Origin: Candidatus Rifleibacteriota bacterium
GTDB lineage: Bacteria; Muiribacteriota; Ozemobacteria; Ozemobacterales; Ozemobacteraceae
DNA length: 32,367 bases
Assembly: GCA_018818125.1 (NCBI GenBank)
Contig: JAHISQ010000134.1
Location: forward strand, 1 to 32,367
Direction: 5' to 3'
Made by a program: the position numbers and the translations under genes. The notes below the pieces were generated by a model, which was given only the letters and a program-made list of their open reading frames with translations, was not told where the DNA came from and did not search any database. Of the stretch, positions 7,987-15,592 are shown piece after piece (position 1 is the stretch's first letter; every line of letters starts with the position of its first letter).

Positions 7987-8562
7987 TCAATTCTCGAAAT
8001 GGATGAAATCAATCAGTAGAACCGCGGCAAGAAGAAGTTGTTTAACGTTTCCATCCCATTCGGCGGGACAGGTAACGGAAAAATTATCTGCATCGGTAAA
8101 GCTTTCCTTAAGAAAGCCCGACCATTTTTTCTTTATTAATCCTTTCTGAACGTCATTTTGCATAACATTGAACGTCCACGGCCACCAGACCGGCCCGGAA
8201 ATCTGAAAGAGAGTTCGGTGGGCAGGGTCCTCGATAATGTAATCCCGGTGGAAAATACTGAACTTCCGTTGGATCGCCCCGATATATTTTCCGCTACTAT
8301 TCCGCACCTCTAACCGGTGAAGCATAAAGGCAAAACCCTTATCAAGGGTCATCATGTTCTTACCATTGGGGTCTGTTACATTCATGACGAAGGGCCGGAG
8401 GCCACGCAAAATTTGGCGGCTTATCCAGCCGCTTGACTCTTGGGCACTAGCCATCAAACTTCCGTTGGAAGTAGTAATCGAATACCTGTTGGAAGTTTCA
8501 AACCCCAAAATAACTTCCGTCATTTCCTTATGCTGCTTTACATAAAAGGTATACTCTGCCAT
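7987..8562 (-). CDS. LURP-one / phospholipid scramblase-related protein
   Basis: A 191-residue protein with the pattern of the Tubby-like C-terminal fold shared by phospholipid scramblases and LURP-one-related proteins. The pattern is an early YTFYVKQHKEM, a central RPFVMNVTDPNGKNMMTLDK, a GAIQRKFSIFHRDYIIEDP segment, and a hydrophobic helix at the end (KQLLLAAVLLIDFIHFE). In this family the 12-strand barrel encloses the C-terminal helix. Bacterial members have no proven scramblase activity and may bind membrane lipids. The length is normal and there is no signal peptide. AAGGAGT upstream supports the start at 8562. It is the only minus-strand gene in the 4.7-17.8 kb block and is divergent from the M48 peptidase gene, with 122 bases between the two starts. 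Confidence 0.82.
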   Translation of the reverse strand: MAEYTFYVKQHKEMTEVILGFETSNRYSITTSNGSLMASAQESSGWISRQILRGLRPFVMNVTDPNGKNMMTLDKGFAFMLHRLEVRNSSGKYIGAIQRKFSIFHRDYIIEDPAHRTLFQISGPVWWPWTFNVMQNDVQKGLIKKKWSGFLKESFTDADNFSVTCPAEWDGNVKQLLLAAVLLIDFIHFEN

Positions 8563-8684
8563 GTTTCTATACTCCTTGGGAAATCAGAATGCCCCGATGC
8601 GCATTCGCAAAAAGTGACCAGATTTTGCCGATTCAATAACTGACTTTGTCTTGTTTTATGATATTCTTAAACAAAGGAAATGTC
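8563..8684. promoter_or_regulatory. Divergent promoter region between scramblase-like and M48 genes
   Basis: This 122-base stretch must hold the promoters of both flanking genes unless they are transcribed from within their neighbours. Good ribosome sites are visible at each end: AAGGAGT for the minus gene and AAAGGAAA for the plus gene. AT-rich hexamers such as TATTCT near 8662 are possible -10 elements, but no strong -35/-10 pair stands out on either strand. Confidence 0.35.
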
Positions 8685-9761
8685 ATGAAAGAATTTTCAG
8701 TCAATATTTTTGGCCCCGGAGATCTTGGAACGCGGCAACCCGGCACAGTAACAGTTACTGAAGATGGGTTAAAGGCTGTTCCTGATAACGGTTCCGCAAT
8801 TGCAATCGGTTACTCCGGACTTGATCTGAGTCTTGGCGGTTACGATGATTTGACTATTGTCGTTGTCGGGAAGGCGACCTCTGGAGACGATGTTGCATTG
8901 CATATCCGCGACCATGGATTTTACGAAGCCCTGAATCGTGCTGCTCCGATTGATCTGAGACCGATGCTGGAAAAAATCAGGGTGGCAAGGGAAGTTACCC
9001 GCGGAGCCTGGAAAGTTTGGGCATTGGGTCTGGGAATCGCATTTTTTTTCCTGTTTTTCTTTGCTGGATGGATCGCCGGCATGGCTGTGGGAATTGTTTC
9101 TCCGGAATATGAATCTTCCTTAGGGGAATCGATAGCGAAAAGCATAAAAAGCCAGGGAAAGATTGTTTTGTCCGGCTCCAATTATGAGAAAGTTCAAAAA
9201 GTATGGGAAGCGGTTGCAAAAGGGATCCCCGCTTCACCTTATCGATTTAATGTGGCACTGTTAGAAACCTCTGAAATAAATGCCCTTGCCGCCCCAGGCG
9301 GAAACATTATCGTTTTTACAGGACTTTTGGATAAAACTGAGAGCCCGGAAGAACTTGCCGGGATTCTTTCCCATGAGGTCGCCCATTGTCTGAAACGACA
9401 CGGCCTGAAAAGCATTGCCAAAAGCGTCGGCGTGGCCGCCCTTATTGCCATTTTGGTCGGCGATCCGGGCGGAATAGGACGTGTGGTTCGCGATTTCGGT
9501 TCCAAAATGGTTTTTCTTTCGTACAGTCGATCTGACGAGAGAGAAGCCGATCAACAAGCCGTTGAAATTCTCGTTAAAGCAGGGATTGATCCTACCAGGT
9601 TTCCTGAGTTTTTCAGACGATTGGGAGAAAAAAGCGGGGGTTCCTCCTTGTCGCTTCTCTCTTCCCACCCATCTTATTCCGAACGCTATTCAAACATTCA
9701 AGGGCAGCTGCAAAAATATGCAAAAAGCCCTTTTCTAAAACTTCCCATTCCCTGGAAATAA
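8685..9761 (+). CDS. M48-family zinc metallopeptidase with N-terminal beta domain and membrane anchor
   Basis: A 358-residue membrane peptidase. Residues 1-90 are a beta-rich domain (FGPGDLGTRQPGTVTVTEDG) of the type found before some M48 peptidases. A hydrophobic anchor follows at about 112-138 (WALGLGIAFFFLFFFAGWIA), and then the peptidase. Zinc ligands are visible: His230 and His234 in LSHEVAHCLKRHG (HExxH, with Glu231 as catalytic base), and Glu287 in RSDEREADQQAVEI. The family degrades misfolded membrane or periplasmic proteins, as HtpX and BepA/LoiP-like enzymes do. The C-terminal LLSSHPSYSERYSNI is the usual H-P-x-x-x-x-R motif of the family. The ATG at 8685 is chosen for the AAAGGAAA box eight bases upstream; the earlier possible start at 8646 has none. 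The divergent scramblase-like gene suggests a membrane-related role, which is inference. Confidence 0.88.
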   Translation: MKEFSVNIFGPGDLGTRQPGTVTVTEDGLKAVPDNGSAIAIGYSGLDLSLGGYDDLTIVVVGKATSGDDVALHIRDHGFYEALNRAAPIDLRPMLEKIRVAREVTRGAWKVWALGLGIAFFFLFFFAGWIAGMAVGIVSPEYESSLGESIAKSIKSQGKIVLSGSNYEKVQKVWEAVAKGIPASPYRFNVALLETSEINALAAPGGNIIVFTGLLDKTESPEELAGILSHEVAHCLKRHGLKSIAKSVGVAALIAILVGDPGGIGRVVRDFGSKMVFLSYSRSDEREADQQAVEILVKAGIDPTRFPEFFRRLGEKSGGSSLSLLSSHPSYSERYSNIQGQLQKYAKSPFLKLPIPWK

Positions 9762-10174
9762 GCCCGAGAATTCCACTACACTCGATGTTCACCTTGAACT
9801 GAAATTAAGTTGAGTTCCAACAAATCAGCTGATTTAATGTGTAAATTGAGATGGAAGTTTTTGAAGAAAGTTGATGAAAAAGCGCGGATTCTACGCCTTG
9901 CGAGAATGGTTTCGTTCATTGCGTTTCCTGCATTAAATCCTTGCATATCCGAGGGAAGCCACCAAGATATTTAATCGATCTTTTAATGAGTGAGCCTACT
10001 GACCACATATATATGATACATTAAAACGGCATAAACAATTACAGGAATACATTGATAACCACTGAGAAAACAATATCCGCAGTTTCAGACAAAGCAAAAT
10101 AAGAGAATAGCACAAAGGAGACCTGGTGGTAAGACTTTGGGTTTTACGTTTCACTGGTGTATATTTTAAAGAAC
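9762..10174. other. 413-base gene-free stretch with a 14-bp palindrome
   Basis: I see no convincing gene here. A perfect 14-bp palindrome, AAATCAGCTGATTT, lies at 9822-9835, 60 bases after the M48 stop. It has the shape of an operator but no recognised regulator. The rest is AT-rich with several short A and T runs. A run of TATATATA near 10007 could support a promoter for the L,D-transpeptidase gene, though no clear -35 box pairs with it. Confidence 0.4.
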
Positions 10175-10903
10175 ATGATTAATAGAAGATTTTTACTGGT
10201 TTCGCTTATTCTTGTTTTTGCAATAGTATTCCTTTTTCCTTACAAAAATATATTGAAAGAGTATATTGGCTTAAAAATGGCAGGAAAAAAAACTGTTTCT
10301 GATCGTGTGACCGAGTTTGGCCCCTTTGTTGATCAAAGGCTTTCCCCTCTGTTTCTAAAAAAGGGTGTTCAATATCCGCCAAATGAGATTGTTTTTATTG
10401 CGCTGAAAACTGAGCGAATATTTGAGGTCTACGCAAATAACCTCGGTGAAAAATTCAAAAAAATTTGTTCTTACCCAATATTGGCTGCAAGCGGTAAAAT
10501 AGGGCCAAAATTAAGAGAGGGTGACAGGCAGGTTCCCGAGGGAATTTACAAAATTGAATCGATGAACCCCAATAGTCTTTACCATCTTTCAATGAAAATC
10601 AGCTACCCCAATGATTTTGACAAGAAAATAGCTCAAATAGAAAACCGGCATAATCCAGGTGGAGATATCATGATTCATGGCAACCAGCTTTCAATTGGTT
10701 GCATCGCCATGGGCGATGAAGCCTCCGAAGATTTGTTTGTTCTAGCAGCCAAAACCGGCTATGATAGAATCAAAGTTATTATTAGCCCAATTGATTTCCG
10801 TGATTATTCTTTACCAGAAGGCATGATAGTGAAGCAAACCTGGGTTAATGATTTGTATGAAGAAATTAAGAATGAAATCAAAAAGTATGAAGATAGAATC
10901 TAA
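10175..10903 (+). CDS. L,D-transpeptidase-family protein (YkuD domain, YafK-like)
   Basis: A 242-residue protein with an N-terminal signal anchor (about residues 5-24, RFLLVSLILVFAIVFLFPYK) and a YkuD catalytic domain from about residue 60. The active-site motif is MIHGNQLSIGCIAMGD, giving His168 and the nucleophile Cys176. The GC-x-x-M version (methionine where classical YkuD proteins have arginine) and REGDRQVPEGIYKIE are typical of the YafK-like branch. Relatives act on the peptide stems of peptidoglycan, and some of this branch cleave the link between peptidoglycan and lipoprotein, so transferase versus hydrolase activity cannot be decided. The start is taken at the ATG at 10175, just before the signal anchor; GTG at 10157 is an alternative, and neither has a strong ribosome site. 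The next gene starts 43 bases downstream and may be co-transcribed. Confidence 0.87.
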   Translation: MINRRFLLVSLILVFAIVFLFPYKNILKEYIGLKMAGKKTVSDRVTEFGPFVDQRLSPLFLKKGVQYPPNEIVFIALKTERIFEVYANNLGEKFKKICSYPILAASGKIGPKLREGDRQVPEGIYKIESMNPNSLYHLSMKISYPNDFDKKIAQIENRHNPGGDIMIHGNQLSIGCIAMGDEASEDLFVLAAKTGYDRIKVIISPIDFRDYSLPEGMIVKQTWVNDLYEEIKNEIKKYEDRI

Positions 10904-10946
10904 ATGCGCCGAGACGGAAATTGAGCGTAGTCGAGCGAGGAGGGTT

Positions 10947-11654
10947 ATGATCGGTACCAGATTCGTTCTTCCTGTTTTCTTTTTGTTTGTCCTGATTGGC
11001 CCCGTCTATTCTCAACAAGCTAAAGATCTGAAAATCAAGTTAACAGAGCTTAAAACATACTTGCACCCAATATCAAATGAAACGGGAGAAAATCCCGATC
11101 TTGATTCATTGCCCTTAAAAGAAGAATGGATTCAGACTCAAAACTACCTGTGGTCGGTCATAGACAAAAAGGTCTACGAGAATCCCACGCTTCCACAGGA
11201 ATGCCCCATTCAAGTCCAAATTGGACCGGATTTATTACTCAGCATTAAGAATGGGTCTTCCGAGTTTAAAAAAGACAATTTGGAGAATCTTGAGAAGATT
11301 GTTGCCTCCCCGGATGGATCTATGGTGATGCTGTATTACGCCGAAGTCTACGGAGATATTTCACGACACACGATTTGGCTTGTTGACCTGAGAAAAGCCA
11401 TGGAAGATAGAATTACAGATGAGCCGGTTGGGTTTGCTGAATTCAGCCCGGACTCAAAATATATTGTTATAGAAGGACTAAGTCTAATTGACGCGACAGT
11501 TGAGCATGATCGGCGAACATCAATTTCGCCTGGTCAATTTTCTTACCCCAGAATACTTGGATGGTCAAAAGACTGTAAAAAGCTGGTGTTGCTCTCATAC
11601 GAAAACTGGATTCATCCTGAATATGCAAAAAAATATCTTTTTGAACTTAATTAG
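10947..11654 (+). CDS. Exported protein with propeller-like repeats, function unknown
   Basis: A 235-residue secreted protein with a clear signal peptide (FVLPVFFLFVLIGPVYSQQA, cut after about residue 22). I do not recognise the family. The mature part contains VASPDGSMVMLYYAEVYGD and VGFAEFSPDSKYIVIEG, two S-P-D-(G/S) strand-turn motifs typical of beta-propeller blades such as TolB/WD40-like repeats. About two blades are visible, so it would be too short for a full propeller unless the rest has diverged. GGAGGG lies just before the ATG at 10947, which decides the start. Placement after the L,D-transpeptidase suggests a cell-envelope role, which is inference only. Confidence 0.7.
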   Translation: MIGTRFVLPVFFLFVLIGPVYSQQAKDLKIKLTELKTYLHPISNETGENPDLDSLPLKEEWIQTQNYLWSVIDKKVYENPTLPQECPIQVQIGPDLLLSIKNGSSEFKKDNLENLEKIVASPDGSMVMLYYAEVYGDISRHTIWLVDLRKAMEDRITDEPVGFAEFSPDSKYIVIEGLSLIDATVEHDRRTSISPGQFSYPRILGWSKDCKKLVLLSYENWIHPEYAKKYLFELN

Positions 11655-11780
11655 TTTTTTTCACAGCATAACAATAGTAAGGGTCTAAGCATTGAACAAA
11701 AAAACACCAACGCTTTTAGTCCGACGAGATTAGGGTGAAACCTCGAAACCGATCAAAGGAGACGTTAGAGAACAAATTAA

Positions 11781-12374
11781 ATGACAATGCAAATTGATAT
11801 TTCAGTAGAGTCACAATCAGTTTTGGCTGAATACTCGACGATTCCTATGGCATTTGAATCAAATGTAGTTTGGGAAATCTGTGTCGTTGAAGGCGGCATG
11901 GGAGGCTTTTCCTTTAAGGAACGCTATCTCAGCAATTCTTTCAAAAAGGATTATGATGCGGCCGAAGAGGAAGGTCCAAAGTCATGGGCCAGGCAATTTA
12001 ATTTATCAAACTGGGGCTTTCTAGTTGCCCGAAAGTGTGGGGAATTAGTTGGTGGAGCTGCAATTGCATATAATACGCCCGAAGTCAATATGTTGGAAGG
12101 ACGTCTTGATCTTGCTGTTCTTTGGGATATACGGGTATCGCCAAATCACCAAAGGAGCGGCGTTGGGTATAGATTGTTTCAGAAGGCTGAAGAATGGGCC
12201 GCTTCAAAAAAATGCCGAACACTGAAAATTGAGACACAAAACAATAATGTAGCCGCCTGTAAATTCTATATTAGACAGGGATGTGAACTTGGTGCAATGA
12301 ATCGTTTTGCATACCCGGAATTCCCAGACGAGGCTCAGTTACTATGGTATAAAACGATTAAATCCGGGAGCTGA
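11781..12374 (+). CDS. GNAT acetyltransferase similar to streptothricin acetyltransferases
   Basis: A 197-residue GNAT-fold enzyme that should transfer acetyl from acetyl-CoA to an amine. The acetyl-CoA pyrophosphate loop is seen in VSPNHQRSGVGYRLFQKAEE (Q-R-S-G-V-G at about residues 133-138). The C-terminal part, LKIETQNNNVAACKFYIRQG followed by a YPEFPDEAQLLWYK ending, closely follows the pattern of Sat-type streptothricin acetyltransferases, which have LETQ-x-x-N-x-x-A-C-x-F-Y and FPT-x-x-E-x-x-x-W-Y. A role in resistance to streptothricin or a related aminoacyl compound is plausible but not shown. The start ATG at 11781 lies about 20 bases after an AAAGGAG box; the ATG two codons later is an alternative. 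It begins a three-gene run with another GNAT gene (gap of four bases) and a pentapeptide-repeat gene. Confidence 0.85.
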   Translation: MTMQIDISVESQSVLAEYSTIPMAFESNVVWEICVVEGGMGGFSFKERYLSNSFKKDYDAAEEEGPKSWARQFNLSNWGFLVARKCGELVGGAAIAYNTPEVNMLEGRLDLAVLWDIRVSPNHQRSGVGYRLFQKAEEWAASKKCRTLKIETQNNNVAACKFYIRQGCELGAMNRFAYPEFPDEAQLLWYKTIKSGS

Positions 12375-12378
12375 AAAT

Positions 12379-12939
12379 ATGGCAATAATTGAAATTCCCA
12401 AAGCTGAGACCCATTCAATCTATTTAAGAATGTTTTCACTGGATGACACTGAAAAAGTCTTTCAAATGAGTATCGAGAATGGCATTAAAGAGTGGATCCC
12501 TGATCAGGTGTATAATGATCAAACTCATGCAAAAGAGGTTCTTGAATTCCTTATTCAACAATATGATGATTGTTCAGGGCCTGATAAAATTCCAATCGTT
12601 TTCGGCGTATGCTTAAAGAGCAACAACGAGTTGATTGGTCATGTTGGCCTGAGTCCTTACAGCGAAAATGCAGAAATTGGATATGCAATTGAAAAGGCAC
12701 AACAAAACAAGGGGTTTGCTACCGAAGCTATTTTGGCCATGACCAAATGGGCATTTAGAAAATTCAATCTTCCTTTTATTTTGGGTATTGTCTCAGCTGA
12801 AAATATCGGCTCTTGCAGAGCTTTAGAAAAAGCGAACTTTGCTTTAGAAAACGAAGAACGTAAAATTTTGCACAATAAGAATACTTTGGTAAGAACCTAC
12901 AAAAGTTACATGGCCGGCGTTGGATTCGCCAGAATGTAA
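12379..12939 (+). CDS. GNAT acetyltransferase, RimJ/RimL type
   Basis: A 186-residue GNAT protein of the RimJ/RimL-like branch, which acetylates protein N-termini or small amines. Recognisable blocks are IYLRMFSLDDTEKVFQMS at the start, ELIGHVGLSPYSENAEIGYA in the middle, then the acetyl-CoA loop EKAQQNKGFATEAILAMTKW, and the family-typical N-x-x-S-C-R-A-L-E-K-A-N-F segment in AENIGSCRALEKANFALENE. The length is normal. GGGAG lies about eight bases before the ATG at 12379, and the gene starts only four bases after the preceding GNAT stop, so the two are almost certainly co-transcribed. The substrate cannot be read from the sequence. Confidence 0.88.
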   Translation: MAIIEIPKAETHSIYLRMFSLDDTEKVFQMSIENGIKEWIPDQVYNDQTHAKEVLEFLIQQYDDCSGPDKIPIVFGVCLKSNNELIGHVGLSPYSENAEIGYAIEKAQQNKGFATEAILAMTKWAFRKFNLPFILGIVSAENIGSCRALEKANFALENEERKILHNKNTLVRTYKSYMAGVGFARM

Positions 12940-12963
12940 ATCTGAATGCAGGGAGGGCGATTA

Positions 12964-13560
12964 ATGCCAGCAATACGTAGTAATTGCACGAGCGATATCC
13001 ATATTGAAGACAGGCTGTTCGAAAAGATTAACTTTGCATCTGAAGGCCTGAAAAGAGGGATTTATGAAAACTGTAAATTCCTGAATTGCGATTTTTCTTC
13101 AAGCGACTTGTCTAATCAAACCCTTATTAATTGTGTTTTTGATGGATGTAATCTTTGCCAGGTTAAAATTGGCAACTTGTCACTAAATGGTGTATCCTTC
13201 AAGGACTGCAAGCAATTAGGATGGGATTTCAGTAATTGCAATGAACTGCTTTTTTCGGTGTCATTCGATAATTGCAACTTGAACTACTCACAATTTTCGA
13301 AGATGAATTTGAAGGGTATAAAATTTGTTGATTCAAGACTTCACGAAGTTGATTTCAGACAGACAAACCTTACTAATGCAGTTTTTGATAATTGTGATTT
13401 AACAGGGGCGGTCTTCCTCAAAACTAATCTTGAAAAATCGGATTTTCGAACATCCAAAAATTACGCATTTGATCCAGAACAGAACCGCATCAAGAAGGCT
13501 AAATTTTCAATCCCTGGCGTATTTGGCTTGCTGAGCAAATTTGATATCGAAATAGATTAG
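12964..13560 (+). CDS. Pentapeptide-repeat protein (Qnr-like)
   Basis: A 198-residue protein made of A/C-(D/N)-(L/F)-x-x type repeats that form a right-handed quadrilateral beta-helix: NCKFLNCDFSSSDLSNQTL, then FDGCNLCQVKIGNLSLNGV, and later VDFRQTNLTNAVFDNCDL with TGAVFLKTNLEKSDFR. The C-terminal cap, DPEQNRIKKAKFSIPGVFGL, resembles the end of Qnr-type DNA gyrase-protecting proteins, although it is shorter than the usual 218 residues. Pentapeptide proteins of this size can mimic DNA and bind gyrase, but most environmental ones have no known role. The ATG at 12964 follows GGGAGGG by six bases; the ATG at 12946 lies before that site and is rejected. It is the last gene of the GNAT-GNAT-pentapeptide run. 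Confidence 0.88.
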   Translation: MPAIRSNCTSDIHIEDRLFEKINFASEGLKRGIYENCKFLNCDFSSSDLSNQTLINCVFDGCNLCQVKIGNLSLNGVSFKDCKQLGWDFSNCNELLFSVSFDNCNLNYSQFSKMNLKGIKFVDSRLHEVDFRQTNLTNAVFDNCDLTGAVFLKTNLEKSDFRTSKNYAFDPEQNRIKKAKFSIPGVFGLLSKFDIEID

Positions 13561-13652
13561 TCACAACAACTTTTTTATTTGGCTGTTTCTGAAAATTGAG
13601 AAAAAACACATGGCTCTGCTGAAAAAAAGGATAAAATATAGCCAACGAACAA

Positions 13653-13697
13653 GCGTTTAAAAAGTCAATAAAGGCTGTTTACGGCGGCTTTTAAAGC
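13653..13697. repeat. Imperfect inverted repeat upstream of the carbonic anhydrase gene
   Basis: GCGTTTAAAA (13653-13662) pairs with TTTTAAAGC (13689-13697), leaving one unpaired G in the left arm. It lies 86 bases before the carbonic anhydrase start. The one-base bulge recalls attC arms, but no GTTRRRY box follows the right arm and no good RYYYAAC box precedes the left one. It may be a decayed recombination site or an mRNA hairpin. Confidence 0.35.
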
Positions 13698-13783
13698 ATC
13701 CGCGAACAGGAGGTGACACTAAAAAAACATCACGGGTCGTAGATTTGTTCCCACTTTTATTTACTAATCATGAGAGGATTACG

Positions 13784-14569
13784 ATGAAGCAATTAGCAAA
13801 ATTTATGGTTTATATCTGTTGTATTCTGTTTGTTCTATTTTGTGCAACTTCGGAAGCTGCCGAGCATAGTGCAAAAAAGCCAGAGCCCGATGAAGTGATC
13901 AAAATGTTACGAGATGGAAATGAGCGTTTTTACTCGGGCAAAGCTACTTATCCACATGTAACTGCCACTCGCCTTGAGTTGTCTGGTAAGGTAAATCAAG
14001 GAAACTATGCCTATGCAACCGTCATAACCTGTTCGGACTCACGTGTTCCGGCCGAATTAATCTTCGATGCCGGCGTAATGGATATTTTCGTTGTTCGAGT
14101 TGCAGGAAATGTATGTGATACAGATGAAATAGGCTCAATTGAGTATGGATTGGCGCATGTAAACACCCCCGTCCTTGTCGTCTTAGGTCATACCCAATGT
14201 GGTGCAGTTACTGCCGTAACACATGAGGTTCATGGCAAAGGACATCAGCTTGAAAGAAACATCCCGCCTTTGGTTGATAATATTATTCCGGCTGTAAAAA
14301 AAGCAATGAATAAGCATAAAGAACTGCATGGTGATGACATTATTCCGTATGCCATAGAAGAAAATGTCTGGCAGGGCATTAACGATCTGTTTATGAAAAG
14401 TCCGGCAGTAAGAAACATCGTCAATGAAGGCAAAGCGAAGGTTATTGGTGCAATCTACGATGTTGGAACCGGAAAAGTAAATTGGCTGCCGTCTGAGAAA
14501 GTAGATGAAATACTTAAGAGAGCTGAAAGCGCTCCAGACAGGGAAACAAAGCCGTTTGCCGACAAATAG
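13784..14569 (+). CDS. Exported beta-class carbonic anhydrase
   Basis: A 261-residue zinc enzyme that interconverts CO2 and bicarbonate. All zinc and catalytic positions of the beta class are present: Cys83, Asp85 and Arg87 in TCSDSRVPAELIFD, and His136 and Cys139 in VLGHTQCGAV. The VVRVAGNVCDTDEIGSIEYG block between them is diagnostic. An N-terminal signal peptide (about residues 5-24, ending in the ATSEAAEH region) places the enzyme in the periplasm, whereas most beta-class enzymes are cytoplasmic. The ATG at 13784 is chosen because GAGAGG lies just upstream and the signal peptide begins there; an ATG 13 codons earlier is less likely. The DUF2157 gene begins 54 bases after the stop on the same strand, so a shared transcript is possible. 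Confidence 0.93.
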   Translation: MKQLAKFMVYICCILFVLFCATSEAAEHSAKKPEPDEVIKMLRDGNERFYSGKATYPHVTATRLELSGKVNQGNYAYATVITCSDSRVPAELIFDAGVMDIFVVRVAGNVCDTDEIGSIEYGLAHVNTPVLVVLGHTQCGAVTAVTHEVHGKGHQLERNIPPLVDNIIPAVKKAMNKHKELHGDDIIPYAIEENVWQGINDLFMKSPAVRNIVNEGKAKVIGAIYDVGTGKVNWLPSEKVDEILKRAESAPDRETKPFADK

Positions 14570-14623
14570 TTTAAAAACAACCGCCAATTGATTTGATAAA
14601 ATGCAATAGCATAGGACTCAGCC

Positions 14624-15592
14624 ATGACCTCACCACGTAACCAGATAATTAAATTTATCGAACGGGGAATTATCTCGGAAGACAAGATCAGCGATGCTCT
14701 CAGAGCTACGCAAGTCTTTCCCGACAGCAAAAGCTGGAGAACATTTATTGATAATCTCCTGCTTTGGCTCGGTGGTCTGGCCCTGGCCTTCGCCGTCATG
14801 TTCTTTGTTGCTTACAACTGGAACGCCATCGGGCGTTTTGCCAAATTCGGTATGGTGGAGGGAATCATTGTTCTGGCCATAGTCGCTTACTGCAGGCTTG
14901 GCGAAAACACGACAGCGAGCAAAGTATCGCTACTTGTCGCCACGATCTCTCTAGGTGTTTTACTTGCCTTATATGGCCAAACCTATCAGACCGGAGCTGA
15001 TCCCTGGCAGTTGTTTTTCAGCTGGGCAGTTTTGCTGTTGCCATGGGCACTCATTGGCCGTTTTCCAGCTATCTGGGTCGTCTGGGTCATACTCATAAAT
15101 CTCGCCATCATCTTGTATCACCAGACTTTCAGCAATTTGTTCTGGATTCTGCTTGGTTCACCAGGCATGTTGTTGATGGTTTTTTGCTTTAATACCCTTG
15201 TTCTTGCTGCATGGGAGTTTTTAGCCAAACGCTGGCAATGGTTATCAGAAAGCTGGGCCATTCGCATCTTGGCAGCAGGCAGCATCGTTCCCATTACCAT
15301 GCTGGCCTTGAACGCCATTTTTGGAAATAGAACTGTCAGCGCCGTCTATGGTCTGCTGTGGACTCTCTGGTTGCCATTGATGCTCTTTGTTTATCGAAAA
15401 TTGAGACCAGACCTGTTTATGCTTGCCAGCAGTTGTCTCTCAGTAATAATTGTATCAGTATCATTCATTGGCAAGCATGTATTAAATGACGGATCTTCAG
15501 CCAGCTTCCTATTTCTCGCTCTAGTGGTTATCTGTATGGGCACGGGAGCGGCATTCTGGCTTAAAAACGTTCATCAGGAGTGTCAGTCATGA
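14624..15592 (+). CDS. DUF2157-family polytopic membrane protein
   Basis: A 322-residue inner-membrane protein. Residues 1-40 are a soluble helical region (IKFIERGIISEDKISDALRA) typical of the DUF2157 N-terminus. About nine to ten transmembrane segments follow, starting with FIDNLLLWLGGLALAFAVMF and FVAYNWNAIGRFAKFG. The last pattern (F-x-A-Y-N-W) is characteristic of the family. The biochemical function is unknown. It forms the first gene of the well-known DUF2157-DUF4401-GDYXXLXY arrangement, and the start of the next gene overlaps its stop codon (ATGA). A weak ribosome site precedes the ATG. Confidence 0.9.
   Translation: MTSPRNQIIKFIERGIISEDKISDALRATQVFPDSKSWRTFIDNLLLWLGGLALAFAVMFFVAYNWNAIGRFAKFGMVEGIIVLAIVAYCRLGENTTASKVSLLVATISLGVLLALYGQTYQTGADPWQLFFSWAVLLLPWALIGRFPAIWVVWVILINLAIILYHQTFSNLFWILLGSPGMLLMVFCFNTLVLAAWEFLAKRWQWLSESWAIRILAAGSIVPITMLALNAIFGNRTVSAVYGLLWTLWLPLMLFVYRKLRPDLFMLASSCLSVIIVSVSFIGKHVLNDGSSASFLFLALVVICMGTGAAFWLKNVHQECQS

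Noticed and set aside
11670..11772. Possible attC site (GCATAAC ... GTTAGAG) before the Sat-like GNAT gene
   Set aside because: The boxes deviate from consensus and no complementary arms are found between them.
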